Assembly: GCF_963576545.1 (NCBI RefSeq)
Contig: NC_083654.1
Location: forward strand, 19,198,699-19,262,698
Source of the DNA: Limanda limanda
Taxonomy: Eukaryota; Chordata; Actinopteri; Pleuronectiformes; Pleuronectidae
Reading direction: 5' to 3'
DNA: 64,000 nucleotides
This document shows, in pieces, positions 51,359 through 63,420 of this stretch (positions within the stretch are counted from its first letter, which is position 1; each line of letters starts with the position of its first letter). The position numbers and the translations under genes are program-made. The notes under the pieces are model-generated. The model did no database searches and was not told where the DNA came from. It was given only the letters and a program-made list of their open reading frames with translations.

Positions 51359-51600
51359 TGCAACTCCAACGACACTCAGAGCAGCTCCTGTGGTTTGTAT
51401 AGAGTCTGACTGGTTCCTCCTTCGTGAGGCGGGTGATGAGAATCCATAATAGAAATACGTTTTTGCCAGTACACAGCTTTGAATCCGGCCAGTACCTTTA
51501 GTTTTCCATCGTGCCAGCGCCAAGAGGTTTCAGGTCCAGTGTTTGGTTTAGTTGCATGACAAGAGTTTATTGTTTTCACCTCCAAAGAACAGGTAGCTGC

Positions 51601-51914
51601 AACAGATTGTAAACAAAGATGGTCGACGTGTCTCCACTTCCTCCTGTTGCACAAAATTAAGCTAAAATATCCCAGATATGAAGCCATCTTGTTTTAAGAG
51701 CATCATATCATTAGTAACAAACTTGCACAGTGAGATATGGACAACATGAAATGACAGAAAACACCTTTGAGATAAAGCACGTTGACCTCTCAGTTTGGTC
51801 CGTGTCCCGAACACTAATGTGGAGGAGGCCGATACCACAACCAGCCACCAGGGGGTCATCAAGAGGATTTGGCTTCACTTTTGTTATGTCGTCCATCTTT
51901 ATTTTCAGTCTGTG
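51601..51914. mobile_element. CAGACTGT...GATGGACGAC MITE copy downstream of galr1
   Basis: The left end CAGATTGTAAACAAAGATGG and the right end CCATCTTTATTTTCAGTCTG are inverted complements with few mismatches. The interior includes CCAGCCACCAGGGGGTCATC and GGATTTGGCTTCACTTTTGT. It starts about 240 bases after the galr1 stop and may lie in its 3' UTR. Bases 51915-52574 hold nothing recognised. Confidence 0.7.
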
Positions 51915-52574
51915 GTAGCAGGGGGAAACTTTTATTTCAAATTAAAGGCAAGAAAAATACCTAAATGTAATGAAAGGATTGATTCATCTGTAATGAAATA
52001 GATGCTTTTCGCAAAACCAGTAGAGAATGAATCACTGACAGTTTCAAACCAGTGGATTAAATTTCACAACCTTTCATACAAACACAACTGGCTCTTTTCC
52101 CATAGAGTCGCCTGGAGATCAGCCTCTGTCCTGATTGGCCGGTTTATTATCTACATACATTAGATCTATGCCACAGAACAGCAGCTGCATGTACATTAGA
52201 GTAAATAAAGCAGCATTTAAGGGTCAGATAACCGTTCTGAGCTCAAGGACAAACGCTGAAGGATAAATACAGATAGAGAGAAAGCTGGTTCACACCTGAG
52301 CTGCAGAGAGTCTCAATCTTCATTTGGTTTCTGTGTCTGTTGTTCACTCCAGTTAGAGTCTGTGTCTCTGGGAGGAGCAAAGTGAGGGTTTAAAGCAGAT
52401 TATACAACTTTGATTAATATGATTTTAATGGTTCAGTGACTGTGAATATGGGGAATCTTTCCTCTGTCATTCCCACTCCTCAGTCTGAACGTCTGCTCTT
52501 TGTAGAGTCGCAGCTTCAACTATCAGAGTCAGAATCCTTCAGTTTTAGAGTGAAGCTGAATTATAGATCAGTTA

Positions 52575-53234
52575 AAAAGACTTAGAATTTATTAAAAACA
52601 AGAGTTTATCTCCAATATTGAGCAGGAAACTTTGTAAATATGAAGAATTCTAACCAGAGTTTGGTGGATTTGTTACAGAGGCAGCTCTTCTGGTTCAGGA
52701 AGCAGAGGATCATGGGTAATATCCCGCGTTCAGTTGTGTTTCAGTTAATGTTCTTAGATCCTGCCTCCGTTATGTTAGTGGATGGGACGTGGATCGAACT
52801 GAAAAGTCAAAGAACACGTCAAATACATTTTTCTCAAAGACGGTTTCTGTAATTTTAGCTCATCACACAGATGTTTGTTCAAGGTTTCATGTTTCCAGTG
52901 GTTTGGTCTTCATGATTGGTCGAGCACATATATGGGTGGGACCTTGATACCACGGCTCCACCCCCTTGATCGTTACTGCGAAGATTCTGGCTCAAAATGA
53001 TGTCATTGGCGCAAAATGGTGGCGTTCGTATCCTGGATATTTTGGCTTCATTTCTGGATAGTGGGAGGAAGAGGAGATACAACGTCAATCTTTATTTAAA
53101 GTCTCAGTTCTTTGAGTTTCTCTGCGTTAAAACTAATAAATTGTTTGAATACGGCGCCCAACAGAATGAATCAGCATGTGTGGCTGCAGGGGGCGCTGTT
53201 GCTCAGTAAGAACTTCACAGTGTTGCTTTAAAAC
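52575..53234. mobile_element. Interrupted reversed copy of the AAAGCAACACTATG MITE
   Basis: Two separated pieces match the reverse complement of 32799-33112. One, at 52595-52745, includes TATCTCCAATATTGAGCAGG and GGATCATGGGTAATATCCCG; the other, at 53140-53234, includes CTGCAGGGGGCGCTGTTGCT and ends ACAGTGTTGCTTTAAAA. About 360-400 bases of unrelated sequence separate them, carrying a different MITE (52745-53105), so this older element was split by a later insertion. Confidence 0.65.
52745..53105. mobile_element. CAGACTGT...GATGGACGAC MITE copy nested in another MITE
   Basis: The block shares CCTGCCTCCGTTATGTTAG, GGTGGCGTTCGTATCCTGGA and TTTTGGCTTCATTTCTGGA with the copies at 21533, 37671 and 55671. 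It ends with a terminal-repeat-like CAATCTTTATTTAAAGTCTC. The left terminal repeat is not clear. It interrupts the element at 52575-53234. Bases 53235-54490 beyond show AT-rich DNA with nothing recognised. Confidence 0.5.
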
Positions 53235-54492
53235 GAGGCCATTTTCAGAGTTTGTCCCTTTTCTCTTTATCCTCAAACCCTCTGATTTCCCCTGGTCGTA
53301 TTAATGGAAACTTTTGATTCAGTTTAAAGTTCTCGTGTTTTCAAGTGTACAATATATTTGTGAATGAATAAATATTATTTCAAACAATAAATCGTTATTG
53401 ACTCTCTCTCCACTCGTGCTGGAGCCACAGCTGTGTTTACTGAGCGCTACAGTCTGTTCTGATATGATCAGTTTCACCGGAGCTGCTTCACTCGTCGCTC
53501 TGATCACAGATTACACTTCCTCCTGTGTTTATCCTCGAGGCTGAATCCTTTCAAACAGGTGAAGCTCCTCCCTGCTCCGTCCTCCACGCCCCCCCCGGCC
53601 GCCATCGCCCTGCAAACTGGAGCAGCTTCGATTCCTCACACTGAGTCAGGAAAAGAGGGGATTTGCATATGAATCTGAGCTTTGTGTTTGCAGAACAAGA
53701 TGAGTTAATGTGTGAAATTGAGATTTGCTGCAGGGGAACGGTGCAGATAAAAGAGTGTGTGTGTGTGTGAGCTGCTTTAAAACACATTGTGTTCTGTGCT
53801 GCATCCAGTTAAACACTCAGCACAACTTGTAAGTGCAGTTGTGATCAGTGAAGAGGAGACTGTGGAGTCTAATTCAAACAGAAGGTGGAGGTTCTATTAC
53901 ATGTTGTAGTTAGAGTTAATATCTGAACAGGGGATTTAAGTTATTTGATATAAATAGTAAATATAAGAGCAGCGGATACAGGAAGGATTTCAATCTCAAT
54001 GATTTTGCAGCAATTAGTGCTGAGAAAATTAATTTACTTAGTTTATGTAACAGAAAAACTGAAAAATAACGATAAGTTTAAGATGAGTAACTGGAACCTT
54101 TATTTTCACGTTTTCTGTGGATGTTTTATCGCAAATTAAATGGAAGCAAAAATCATAATTGTTTACTTGAATTGACGAATGACTCATGTTTCCTGGCAGC
54201 TGTTTATTTTCTCACTCACACTTCACATACTTCACACATCAGTGGAAGCTGAAGTAACCCTGAATCTGTCCCGCAGCTTGTTGTGTGCTGATGTTTCCAG
54301 ATGTTTTCCATCCCCTCTGCTTGTGAATCTCTGTTTGCTGCTTTTCTGTCAGGAGATGAGAAACCTGAGGCTGAATAATGTCTCTCAGTCTCTGTCTCAT
54401 TTCATTTCTCTCCTCAAACGACTCTATTACATGAAAATTCAGTTTTTACTGCTGCTCTCTCTTCAAGACTCACAGGAACAATACTTTTATCT

Positions 54493-54597
54493 TTCTCTTC
54501 TCTTCTCTTCTCTTCTCTTCTCTTCTCTTCTCTTCTCTTCTCTTCTCTTCTCTTCTCTTCTCTTCTCTTCTCTTCTCTTCTCTTCTCTTCTCTTCTC
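54493..54597. repeat. (TCTTC)n pentanucleotide microsatellite
   Basis: About 21 perfect TCTTC units give open frames on both strands (LLFSSLLFSS / REEKRREEKR) that are artefacts. Shorter CTTT runs follow at 54667-54688 and 54740-54757, making 54490-54860 a pyrimidine-rich tract. Confidence 0.95.
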
Positions 54598-55189
54598 ACG
54601 TTGCTCTCTGGCTGTTCTAACATAAATCAAACAGCAGATGTCAGGCTTGTACCAGTGTTGATAGATTCTTTCTTTCTTTCTTTCTTTCCATTCACATTAT
54701 TTATTATAATTATTATATCTATTCTCTATGTCTTCTCCTTCTTTCTTTCTTTCTTTCTATTCACATAATTTATGGTATAATTATTCTATCTATTCCCTCT
54801 ATCCCTCTTGTTTTCTCTTTCTCTCTCTCTTCCTCCTTCCTTCCTTTCTTCTATGAAATCACTTTATCTGTCTTCCTCCCTTCCTTTAATTCATTGTTTA
54901 ATTTTTTCCCCTCCATAGATAATTTGTGTGTTTGTGTTTTGAAATGAACTTTCTGGATTCTCGCTCTGCTTCTCTGCAGAAATCACCTCTGACAGATTTT
55001 GACGTCTCTCTCGGTTCTCCTGCTTCCTGTCGGTTTCGTCTGTGTCGTCATAATCAACCTTTGATTTCCCGCCTCCACTTGTGAGAAACTCATTTCTGGT
55101 TCCTCTATGCTAATCAATAGCACCTCCTGTTAACCTCTCCCATTCCTCATTTCCCTCGGTGGCAGCCGAGGTCTCTTTGCCTCCCCTGG

Positions 55190-55500
55190 GACCCCCCCCC
55201 CCACCCTGCCTGTTGAGAGTATCATAAATAATACGGCCTAATTAGATATGAATTGATTGTGTGTAGGCCGCGGACGTTTTCATCCATCACTCTAAAAGCT
55301 GCTCAACAATAGATTACCACCCAATAATTCCCCGTGGAGCCACACGGGGAGCAGTGGGCTACTTCAGCCGTGTTTGAGGGGCCGTTATAAATCTGCTGAA
55401 TAATAAATATCACTCCGCTGTGTTTCTTCTCTCAGTGCTGGAGGTGGTGTTATTACAGAGGAGCTTATGAATCATGGCAGGGGGACGCCGGGCTCGTACT
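55190..55500. promoter_or_regulatory. Candidate conserved non-coding block
   Basis: Between repeats lies a stretch free of low complexity, with homeodomain-type TAATTAG, ATAATTC, ATAAATAATA and ATAAATCTGC strings and no open frame. It has the look of the conserved non-coding elements that populate vertebrate gene deserts. This is judged by composition only; conservation cannot be tested here. Bases 54860-55189 and 55501-55670 show no feature. Confidence 0.25.
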
Positions 55501-55670
55501 GAGCGACTCTGAGACTTTGGAAGCTGGAGATTATTTCACTCTGTTGTGATGTGAACTTTTCTCTGTGATTAATCCTCAAACTGAAGTAAACAGCTGCAGC
55601 TTCAGATGAGGCTGAACTTCTCATTTAACTCAGCCACAAAGCAGAGATACGTGTTTGTGATGTGTTGTCA

Positions 55671-56118
55671 CAGACTGTGAATAAAGATGGACGACGTGAC
55701 AGCTCTCCTAAAAGTGAAGCCAAAGTTCATCTAGTTGGACCCACTGCTCAACCAGGTGAGCTATTCTGCCCTAACCCTCAAACCTACCCTGATGTATGAA
55801 CAAGAGCTCATTAACCCAGTGAGTTTGGTTCTAATTTAAATATTTTATGCTATAAAATTGGGGTGAAACATCATGATTGACAGCTGAGACTGACCTAATG
55901 CGGTTGGTCGAGTTTGATTTCGTTTTGGGCACAAGATGGCAGCAGCATTCGTATCCAGGAAACTTTGGCTTCATTTCTGGAGAGCCGGAGAAAGTACCAC
56001 TCCATGGCAATTTCAAATATATGCAATTATACGTGGCAATAAAAAGAATTCTGATTCTGATTTTGATTCTGATTCTGAAGTGGAGACGCGTCGTCCATCT
56101 TTATTTCAGTCAGACGGC
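55671..56118. mobile_element. CAGACTGT...GATGGACGAC MITE with a nested retroelement tail
   Basis: The left end CAGACTGTGAATAAAGATGG plus ACGACGTGACAG mirrors the right end CGTCGTCCATCTTTATTTCAG. The interior has AACATCATGATTGACAGCTG and GGAAACTTTGGCTTCATTTC. Inside its right part, 56020-56078 reads GTGGCAATAAAAAGAATTC followed by TGATTCTGATT units, a LINE/SINE-style tail. A retroelement 3' end therefore appears to sit within this MITE. Bases 56119-57050 hold no gene; 56820-57010 is low-repeat, complex sequence. Confidence 0.7.
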
Positions 56119-57050
56119 TCATGTTTGAAATGTTTGTTTCAGCAGAACGTAGTCAGTGTTTGACGTCTAAAGGCTCCAACGTCATCTTCATCGCATATCT
56201 TCATTTACTAATATCTATAACCCCACCCCTGTTGGAGCCTACAGCGGCGTGGAGACATGGGAATTTTTTTTTTGCAGCTTAAATTTTGTGTTTTATAATA
56301 TATTATATATTTATATTTTGCGTAAAACGAGTGTCCTGCTGAAGGGCCGTGACTGAATTATCATAATTTTAGTCCTAAAGTGTCTGGATCTTTCTTTTTC
56401 TCTGTATCTGATCCTGTTGTTTTAAATATTTATTTCAGATAAACCTTCTGGTGAAAATCAGTTTTTGAGACAGAAACCATCTCTGTCCCACGTTGAGACG
56501 ATGGGAGCAGGCCGGGGGTTCGATCTCCATCCACCGGCCGCAGACTCAGTTTCCTCAGTGCCGCCGATGAAAAGGTGCAGAGACTCGGCCTGTCACCTTC
56601 TCTGATTAATGGCCCTGCTGAAACATGTCCAGCCACATTAGAGCCCCATGTATCTCCCAGTGTCCACACAGGCCTGGCTCTTTGTTCTGATGGGAAATGG
56701 TGTCAGCCGCTCACTGCTGCTTGCCCAGAAACAGATAAAGATTTACTGTCATCAGAGGCCAGATTAAAGCGCACAAACGCAGACATTGATTTCTGAGAGG
56801 GAGAGAGGAGAGAGAGGGGAGAGGGGAAAAAAAGACGACACACTTTGGGTAGGAAACTCATTCCAGGGCGGGTGGAGATATGATCAGCTTATTTGGGAGG
56901 TGGATTATATGGAGCCCTCTCCAAGAATGAACTTTGAAAGAAGTAAATTGTAAATATTGATTTCTCAAATGAACTGTCAATCTCCCTTGGCGAGATTATT
57001 CCTATCATCTCGTCGTGAGGGGGCCGGTGAATTCAAAACACCGGACAAAG

Positions 57051-57088
57051 ACTGTGTGTGTGTGTCTGTGTGTGTGACTGTGTGTGTG

Positions 57089-57159
<71 letters not shown>
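57051..57159. repeat. (TG)n microsatellite
   Basis: A TG run of about 109 bases with a few CTG and ACTG interruptions in its first 40 bases. The ORFs reading CVCVCV or THTHTH on the two strands are artefacts. Confidence 0.95.
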
Positions 57160-57161
<2 letters not shown>

Positions 57162-57718
57162 GATCTCTGTTGGGTAGCACTCAAAAGGGCTTTATTCGCT
57201 TAGTAATGGTTGTTGAGTTTCACCCGATAACAGCTGAGATCTGATCGGTGCTGAAAAATGAAATGAAGTGTGACTTCACGTCGCTTCCTTACCTGAGGGA
57301 ACAAAGAGGTCGTCCAGAGGTCAAGTGCGAGGATTCAGGGATTCAGCTTTACGTGCAGATGAGTTGCTCACAGATTAAAGGGTCAGTTCACCGGAATCAC
57401 AGGACAGAAATGTTCATAAGTGAAAATGCAGAATCTGTAGCGAGTGAAAAGGCTCTGGTTTTATGGTTCCAGTTTGACCAATCACATTTGAAACAGTGGA
57501 GAGTAAAAGAGGAGGAGACTGTTCACTTTGTCTGCGTTCATATGCAGAGAGCTGTTAATGGAGATTATCTTTCTTTGGGTTTTATGTGGAAAAAACGGTG
57601 TGACATAAGAAACTAGTCGCACTGTTATAATGGATGAGAAAAGACGACGGAGTCTCGGCTCCGAATATCTGCTCTTGACGATGGAAGGCGCAAAATATTG
57701 AATTAATCGTCATCAAAT

Positions 57719-58143
57719 CAAGATATGTACAGGATGTACAGGATGGAATACTTGACTGCCCTATTACAACTGAAAACAGAGGTTTTTAAAATCAACTGGT
57801 CCCCGATTGCTCTACATTTCCATCTGATATGAGCAAAATATGAATATATATTGTCTTTGTTTTCCCTTTGTTTTCCCTTTTAAGCAATGGACATATGCAA
57901 GCCATGCTATTTCAGAATATTGTCTTGATGTAATGTTATGTGAGATGTATTGTGTCTGTGGACATTGTTAATCAGTAACTTGATTCTGATATACCTGGAT
58001 CATGATGGCTTGGACCCGAGACATACATGGACATTTAACCCCAGTAACTTAAGACTTGTACCCGTGGTACCTAATTTCATGTTAAAAACGATGTACTGTA
58101 TGACTGTATTCGACAAAAGGAAATAAAAAGAAGTTAAAAAAAA
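57719..58143 (+). mobile_element. Poly(A)-tailed retroposed copy with 14-bp target-site duplication
   Basis: The block is flanked on both sides by AATCGTCATCAAAT (57705-57718 and 58144-58157). It ends GGAAATAAAAAGAAGTTAAA followed by an A-run, as left by L1-type target-primed reverse transcription. The body contains no open frame and looks like the 3' untranslated end of a LINE-1-like element (or of a cellular transcript). Confidence 0.8.
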
Positions 58144-58410
58144 AATCGTCATCAAATAAATAATATTGGGCGTAAGAAAAGTGTCAGAAAACAAACTGAT
58201 CTGTGCAGCATCTCCTGTTCTGTTCTGATGAAACTAACAAACTATCCACTCCACTCTGGACCTTTCACAGTCCTGGTGGGAAAACAAACTTGTGAGTGAA
58301 ATGTGCCTTTAAAGCCTGAAGAGGAAAACCACAAGATGCACGTGTTAAACTTAATTTCTCACAGTGTCTTTCCCGCTTTCAGAATGCAAACTGCAGGAGG
58401 CCGGGAATCG

Positions 58411-58411
<1 letters not shown>

Positions 58412-58451
<40 letters not shown>

Positions 58452-58459
58452 GCACACAC
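58412..58459. repeat. (AC)n microsatellite
   Basis: An AC run of about 48 bases with two GC interruptions near its end. The surrounding 58160-58411 and 58460-59509 have no gene. A C-run lies at 58617-58632. At 58900-59100 a repeat-free stretch with TTAATTGATTTAATG and TTTAATTGCCATTTACATAG strings could be conserved non-coding DNA. Confidence 0.9.
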
Positions 58460-59517
58460 TTGATGTGATTTTTGCATACAAGCTCTCACTAGGTGGCAGT
58501 GTGCTTCTATGCAGATCCAGTGTCCCTGCTGCTGTGTGATGTCAGTGTGAGGAGGTCAGTGAGTGAGGATGTGGAGCGACTCTGTTCCTCCGTCGCTGTT
58601 TCTCCTCCTCGTCTGACCCCCCCCCCCCCCCCTCCACTCCACTGACACTGGGAGTAGAACTGATGAGGCTCGTTGTCCGGCAGCACTCCGAACTCCCTGC
58701 CTGTCGTTTGTCAGTGTTCTGCCGCGGATCCGAGGCCCAAAAGTTTAGTTTTGGGGACGAGAGCAAATCAAAGGAAACAAGTGAAAACACACAGAAACCC
58801 TCCTGTGATTCAAGCTTCATATTCACAGCTCACACATGTTTGATGCGGAGCTGCTGGACTAATCCTCCTGATCACCTTTTCTATTACACTTAATTGATTT
58901 AATGTGCCTCATTCCCCCCCCTCCTTTCCCCCCCCACCTCTGCCTCATTGGGACAAATGAGTGTCAGAGGCCAGCGGCTCTCAGCAGCCGAGTGTGTTCC
59001 TATCAAAACCAAGCGTGAAATGCAAGGACAACGCCTGCAGCACTTAGTGTCCTTTAATTGCCATTTACATAGTAGGCTAATCATTATTTTTTTTATGTCC
59101 CCCTATTAACCCACTCTCACCGGCCGGCTCTGTGTGCGTCCGTCTCTCTGGGCTGAAACAACGGGCTGTTTGTCAGACGCTGCTCTGATGGGCCGCTCAC
59201 AGATGGAGGAGATGTTATTGACTGAGAGAAAACATTAGACCAGTGTTCTGAAGGCTCAGAGTCAGAGCAGCTAATGTTTAGATTGAACAAAAAACAAGTT
59301 CCCTTTTGTTTTGTCCATTTTAAATACAGCTGAGGCCTTCAACGACGGCCATGTGCACTTTTGCTGTTATTAAATGCAATTTAATGTCTTTTATTTCTTT
59401 ATTAAAGTCCAAAAACAAAGAAGTGCCTCCGTCATAAAGTGCGATTAAGTGCCTGGGTTCAAATGATTTCAAATAGGGATAATAGATAGTGGTTTTGAAG
59501 TAAAGGTAACTTATTGT

Positions 59518-59736
59518 CAGTGGTGGGAAGTAACGAAGTAGAAATACTTTGTTACTGTACTTAAGTAGATTTTTCACATATCTGTACTTTACTTAATTCT
59601 TTTCCTGACGACCTTTTTACTTTTACTCGTTACATTTGAGCACCAATATCTGTACTTTCTACTTCTTACATTCTCAAACTGGCTCGTTACTTGAGCAGCG
59701 GAGGTTGGCGCAGCACGCCTCTATGCACGGCGCACC

Positions 59737-59787
<51 letters not shown>

Positions 59788-60150
59788 CAGGGTTAAACAT
59801 TTGTAAAATCATACATTATATACATTATATTCATATTGTTGCTATAATTTTTCAGTCAGTTGAGATAAATCTTGAGGAGAAACATTTTGGGTTGTTTTGT
59901 GTCTGTATAGGCCTACTATAAAAAGCACTTTGCATTTTTAATTTTGGTACTTGTACTTTTACTTTTGATACTTAAGTTCATTTCAACACCAGATACTTTT
60001 GATACTTAAGTACTTTTAATATGAGCTACTTTAAGACTTTTACTCAAGTCATTTTCTGACGGGTGACTTTTACTTTTACCCAAGTCACTTTCAGGTAAGA
60101 TATCTGTACTTTTACTAAGGTATGGCTTTCAAGTACTTTATACACCACTG
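59518..60150. mobile_element. 633-bp hAT-type MITE with 8-bp target-site duplication
   Basis: The element starts CAGTGGTGGGAAGTAACGAA and ends TACACCACTG, with the flanking duplication CTTATTGT at 59510-59517 and 60151-60158. Its interior is full of GTACTTTTACTT / AAGTAGATTTTT-type strings, as in fish hAT MITEs. A (CT)n run at about 59738-59783 lies inside it. There is no transposase frame. Confidence 0.9.
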
Positions 60151-60675
60151 CTTATTGTGCAGATTCAGGGAGAGTTCTGGCCTCTGGTTGAAGCTTTTGC
60201 AAACTCAGGCTGTTTTTCTGCTTCTAAAGAGCGATTCTGACACGTGAATGAGGTGTTTTGGTGATTTGAGCGAGTTTTAGAAGTGAGATTCACTAGTTTG
60301 ACCAAGATACATGAAGCTGAAACCGACTGGAGGAAGCGTTTTGTAGTTTCAGTACCAACCAATATTCTTTAACAACTGAAAAAGGCTGAATTTCCTCTCT
60401 GTTCACACTCTGAGTTTTACATTTGGACTTTTGCGGCTGTTTGATCGTCGCTTTTAAACTTTGACGATCTGACCCGTGTGCCAGACCTGACCCCGGTTTA
60501 TCTGCCTCTCCACGCTTCACAGGGCGATAATGACAAATCAGCCGATGTTTACTAATGATTAGTGGAGATAGTTTCACATCACTTGTAAAAGCCGCGTTTA
60601 AAAGCTGTATTTATTGTTCCATTTGCACATTTTGTGAGTGTGTTTGAGAGAAGACTAATCGTTATTAATTAGGGT

Positions 60676-61190
<515 letters not shown>

Positions 61191-61860
61191 CCCTGGAGCT
61201 ATACTCAGCAAGCTGTGACAAAGGTCCATTACCTTGTCTGATCACAATGGCCTGTGATCTATTAGCATCATCTAAAAGCTACATTAGGATGAAGTGGAGA
61301 CACTCATAAACCCAACGCTCTGATCAGGCCTTTTAATGGGTTCACTGGTTTTACATGGAACCTCTCTGGCTTATTCCCCCTGGTTTGTAGGTTAATGCAT
61401 TTTCAAGTACCCACCAGACAACACTCAATTGACAATGAGGCGTATACATCAGCCTTTTAATCCGAAGCGACGGAGGATCCACCCGTGAATTCACATGAAA
61501 GTGAATAGCAGCTGTTGTTTGGGGCGTTGAGTTATTAATTGTGTTTTAGCTGACGTGCAAAAACCCAATTAGTCGTTTTGAGAAGGAGTTCACAACTTTA
61601 CCTTTAAACATATAAAAGACACTTGGCTTGTGACTCGTTGCTAAAATGTATAATTTTTCTATGTGATAACCACATCTCACATGTTTGTAATTATTCTATA
61701 TAAAAAATAGAAAATGACTTTGACGTGCCGTTCCATGAACTCTTGTCTGTCTATAAACATCTGTGTGAACCTCTGGAAAACCTTCAGCTTCATCACTGCT
61801 TCAGCAGAAGGATAAAGGTCAAAGGTCGGATGAGTCTGACGTGAAATTCAGGAATAAGGG
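61191..61860. other. Repeat-poor, gene-free block
   Basis: There is no open frame with family resemblance. The part from about 61200 to 61520 is complex sequence without low complexity (AAGGTCCATTACCTTGTCTG, GATCAGGCCTTTTAATGGGT, GGTTAATGCATTTTCAAGTA) and is a candidate conserved non-coding element. The rest shows nothing recognised. Confidence 0.3.
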
Positions 61861-61946
61861 AGGGCGTGATTGACAGGTCAGAGGGACAGGAGAGTTGAAA
61901 CTTTGAGGAGAAAACTAGAGAACTTCCCCCTGATCGTTCCTTCTCT

Positions 61947-62729
61947 CTATTTCTTTTCCTTCTTCTCTATCTTCTTTCTTTCCTGTTTCTCCTTCTTTTC
62001 TCTCTCTTTCATTTCCTTCCCTATCTTCTTAATGTCTTTCCTCACCATCTTCTCCATCTCCTTTCTTTCCTGTTTCTCCTTCTTCACCTGCTTCTTCTTC
62101 TCCTCCACCTCCTCTCTGGCCTTTGCAGACTCCACACGTTGAGGGAAGGGGATCAAGTCCATATAGCACTTCAACAGAAGTGAGTCAGAAGACATCATCT
62201 GCTCCACCATCTTTCTCTCTGTTTCCAAGGTGAGGTTGTCGGTGGCGATCTGCTTCTAAAGGGCGGAGTATTCAGCCTCCATCTCCTTCAGGGCGAAGTA
62301 TTTAGCCTCCAGCTTCTTCAGGGCGGAGTATTTAGCCTCCAGCTTATTCAGGGCGGAGTATTTAGCCCTCAGCTCCTTCAGGGTGGAGTATTTAGCCTCC
62401 ATCTCCTTCAGGGCGGAGTATTTAGCCTCTAGCTTCTTCTGGGCGGAGTATTCAGCCTCCATCTCCTTCAGGGCGGAGTATTTAGCCTCTAGCTTCTTCA
62501 GGGCGGAGTATTTAGCCCTCAGCTCCTTCAGGGTGGAGTATTTAGCCTCCATCTCCTTCAGGGCGGAGTATTTAGCCTCTAGCTTCTTCAGGGCGGAGTA
62601 TTCAGCCTCCAGCTTCTTCAGGGCAAAGTATTCAGCCTCCAGCTTCTTCAGGGCGGAGTATTTAGCCTCCAGCTTCTTCAGGGTGGAGTATTTAGCCTCC
62701 ATCTCCTTCAGGGCAGAGTATTCATCCAC
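61947..62729 (-). pseudogene. Coiled-coil-like reading frame with in-frame stop
   Basis: On the minus strand an open frame from 62729 reads about 15 decapeptide units (consensus EAKYSALKKL). It hits TAG at 62258-62256 and then stays in the same frame to 61947 with KQIATDNLTLETERKMVEQM followed by a Lys/Glu-rich segment. The continuity of frame and composition across one stop suggests a single coiled-coil coding sequence broken by a nonsense change. An alternative is chance openness of a 30-bp repeat. The non-repetitive part (VEQMM...CYMDLIPFPQRVESAK) does not look random, but I do not recognise the protein. No start context, intron or promoter was established. Confidence 0.3.
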
Positions 62730-62775
62730 CAGCTTCTTCAGGGCAAAGTATTCAGCCTCCAGCTACTTTTGGGCG
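62253..62775 (-). repeat. 30-bp minisatellite, array 1 (about 17 units)
   Basis: Units such as AGCTTCTTCAGGGCGGAGTA followed by TTTAGCCTCC repeat every 30 bp with variants (AGCTCCTTCAGGG, ATCTCCTTCAGGG, TATTCAGCC). Because the unit is a multiple of three and lacks stops in most frames, long ORFs appear on both strands. On the minus strand the units encode a Lys/Glu/Leu decapeptide. The array is followed by TACGAAGGGTTTGAAGAG (62782), which recurs after array 2. Confidence 0.95.
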
Positions 62776-62885
62776 GAGTGTTACGAAGGGTTTGAAGAGC
62801 GGTTTCTTGCGTAGCCGCTGTCTTGTGTCGGTGTCGTCAGTGGCGGTGAATGGAAGTCGCAGGAGAGATGTATCTCTCTGTTTCC

Positions 62886-63420
62886 AAGGTGAGGTTGTCG
62901 GTGGCGATCTGCTTCTAAAGGGCGGAGTATTCAGCCTCCAGCTCCTTCAGGGCGGAGTATTCAGCCCCCAGCTCCTTAAGGAGGGAGTATTCAGCCTCCA
63001 TCTCCTTCAAGGCGGAGTATTTAGCCTCCAGCTTATTCAGGGCGGAGTATATAGCCCTCAGCTCCTTCAGGAGGGAGTATTCAGCCTCCATCTCCTTCAG
63101 GGCGGAGTATTCAGCCTCCATCTCCATCAGGGCGGAGTATTTAGCCTCCAGCTTCTTCAGGGCGGAGTATTTAGCCTCCAGCTTCTTCAGGGCGCAGTAT
63201 TTAGCCTCCAGCTTCTTCAGGGCGGAGTATTTAGCCTCCAGCTTCTTCAGGGCGGAGTATTTAGCCTCCAGCTTCTTCAGGGTGGAGTGTTTAGCCTCCA
63301 TCTCCTTCAGGGCGGAGTATTCAGCCTCCAGCTCCTTTTGGGCGGAGTGTTACGAAGGGTTTGAAGAGTGGTTTCTTGCGTAGCCGCTGTCTTGTGTCGG
63401 TGAATGGAAGTCGCAGGAGA
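62886..63420 (-). repeat. 30-bp minisatellite, array 2 with duplicated flanks
   Basis: Array 2 (about 62913-63345, 14 units) is bracketed by the same flanks as array 1. TTTCCAAGGTGAGGTTGTCG and GGTGGCGATCTGCTTCTAAA precede both (62222 and 62881), and TTACGAAGGGTTTGAAGAG and CTTGCGTAGCCGCTGTCTTG follow both (62781, 62809 and 63351, 63375). The whole unit of flank-array-flank has therefore been duplicated in tandem. The TAG at 62917-62915 matches the TAG of the first copy. Bases 63421-64000 show AT-rich DNA with nothing recognised. Confidence 0.9.

Noticed and set aside
57248..57616. 122-aa ORF
   Set aside because: No domain or family resemblance, no splice or promoter context, mixed composition; best explained as chance.
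62792..63364. 190-aa plus-strand ORF (LQLLQGGVFS repeats) and similar overlapping ORFs
   Set aside because: Shadow frames of a 30-bp repeat; several frames on both strands are open simply because the unit is a multiple of three without stops.
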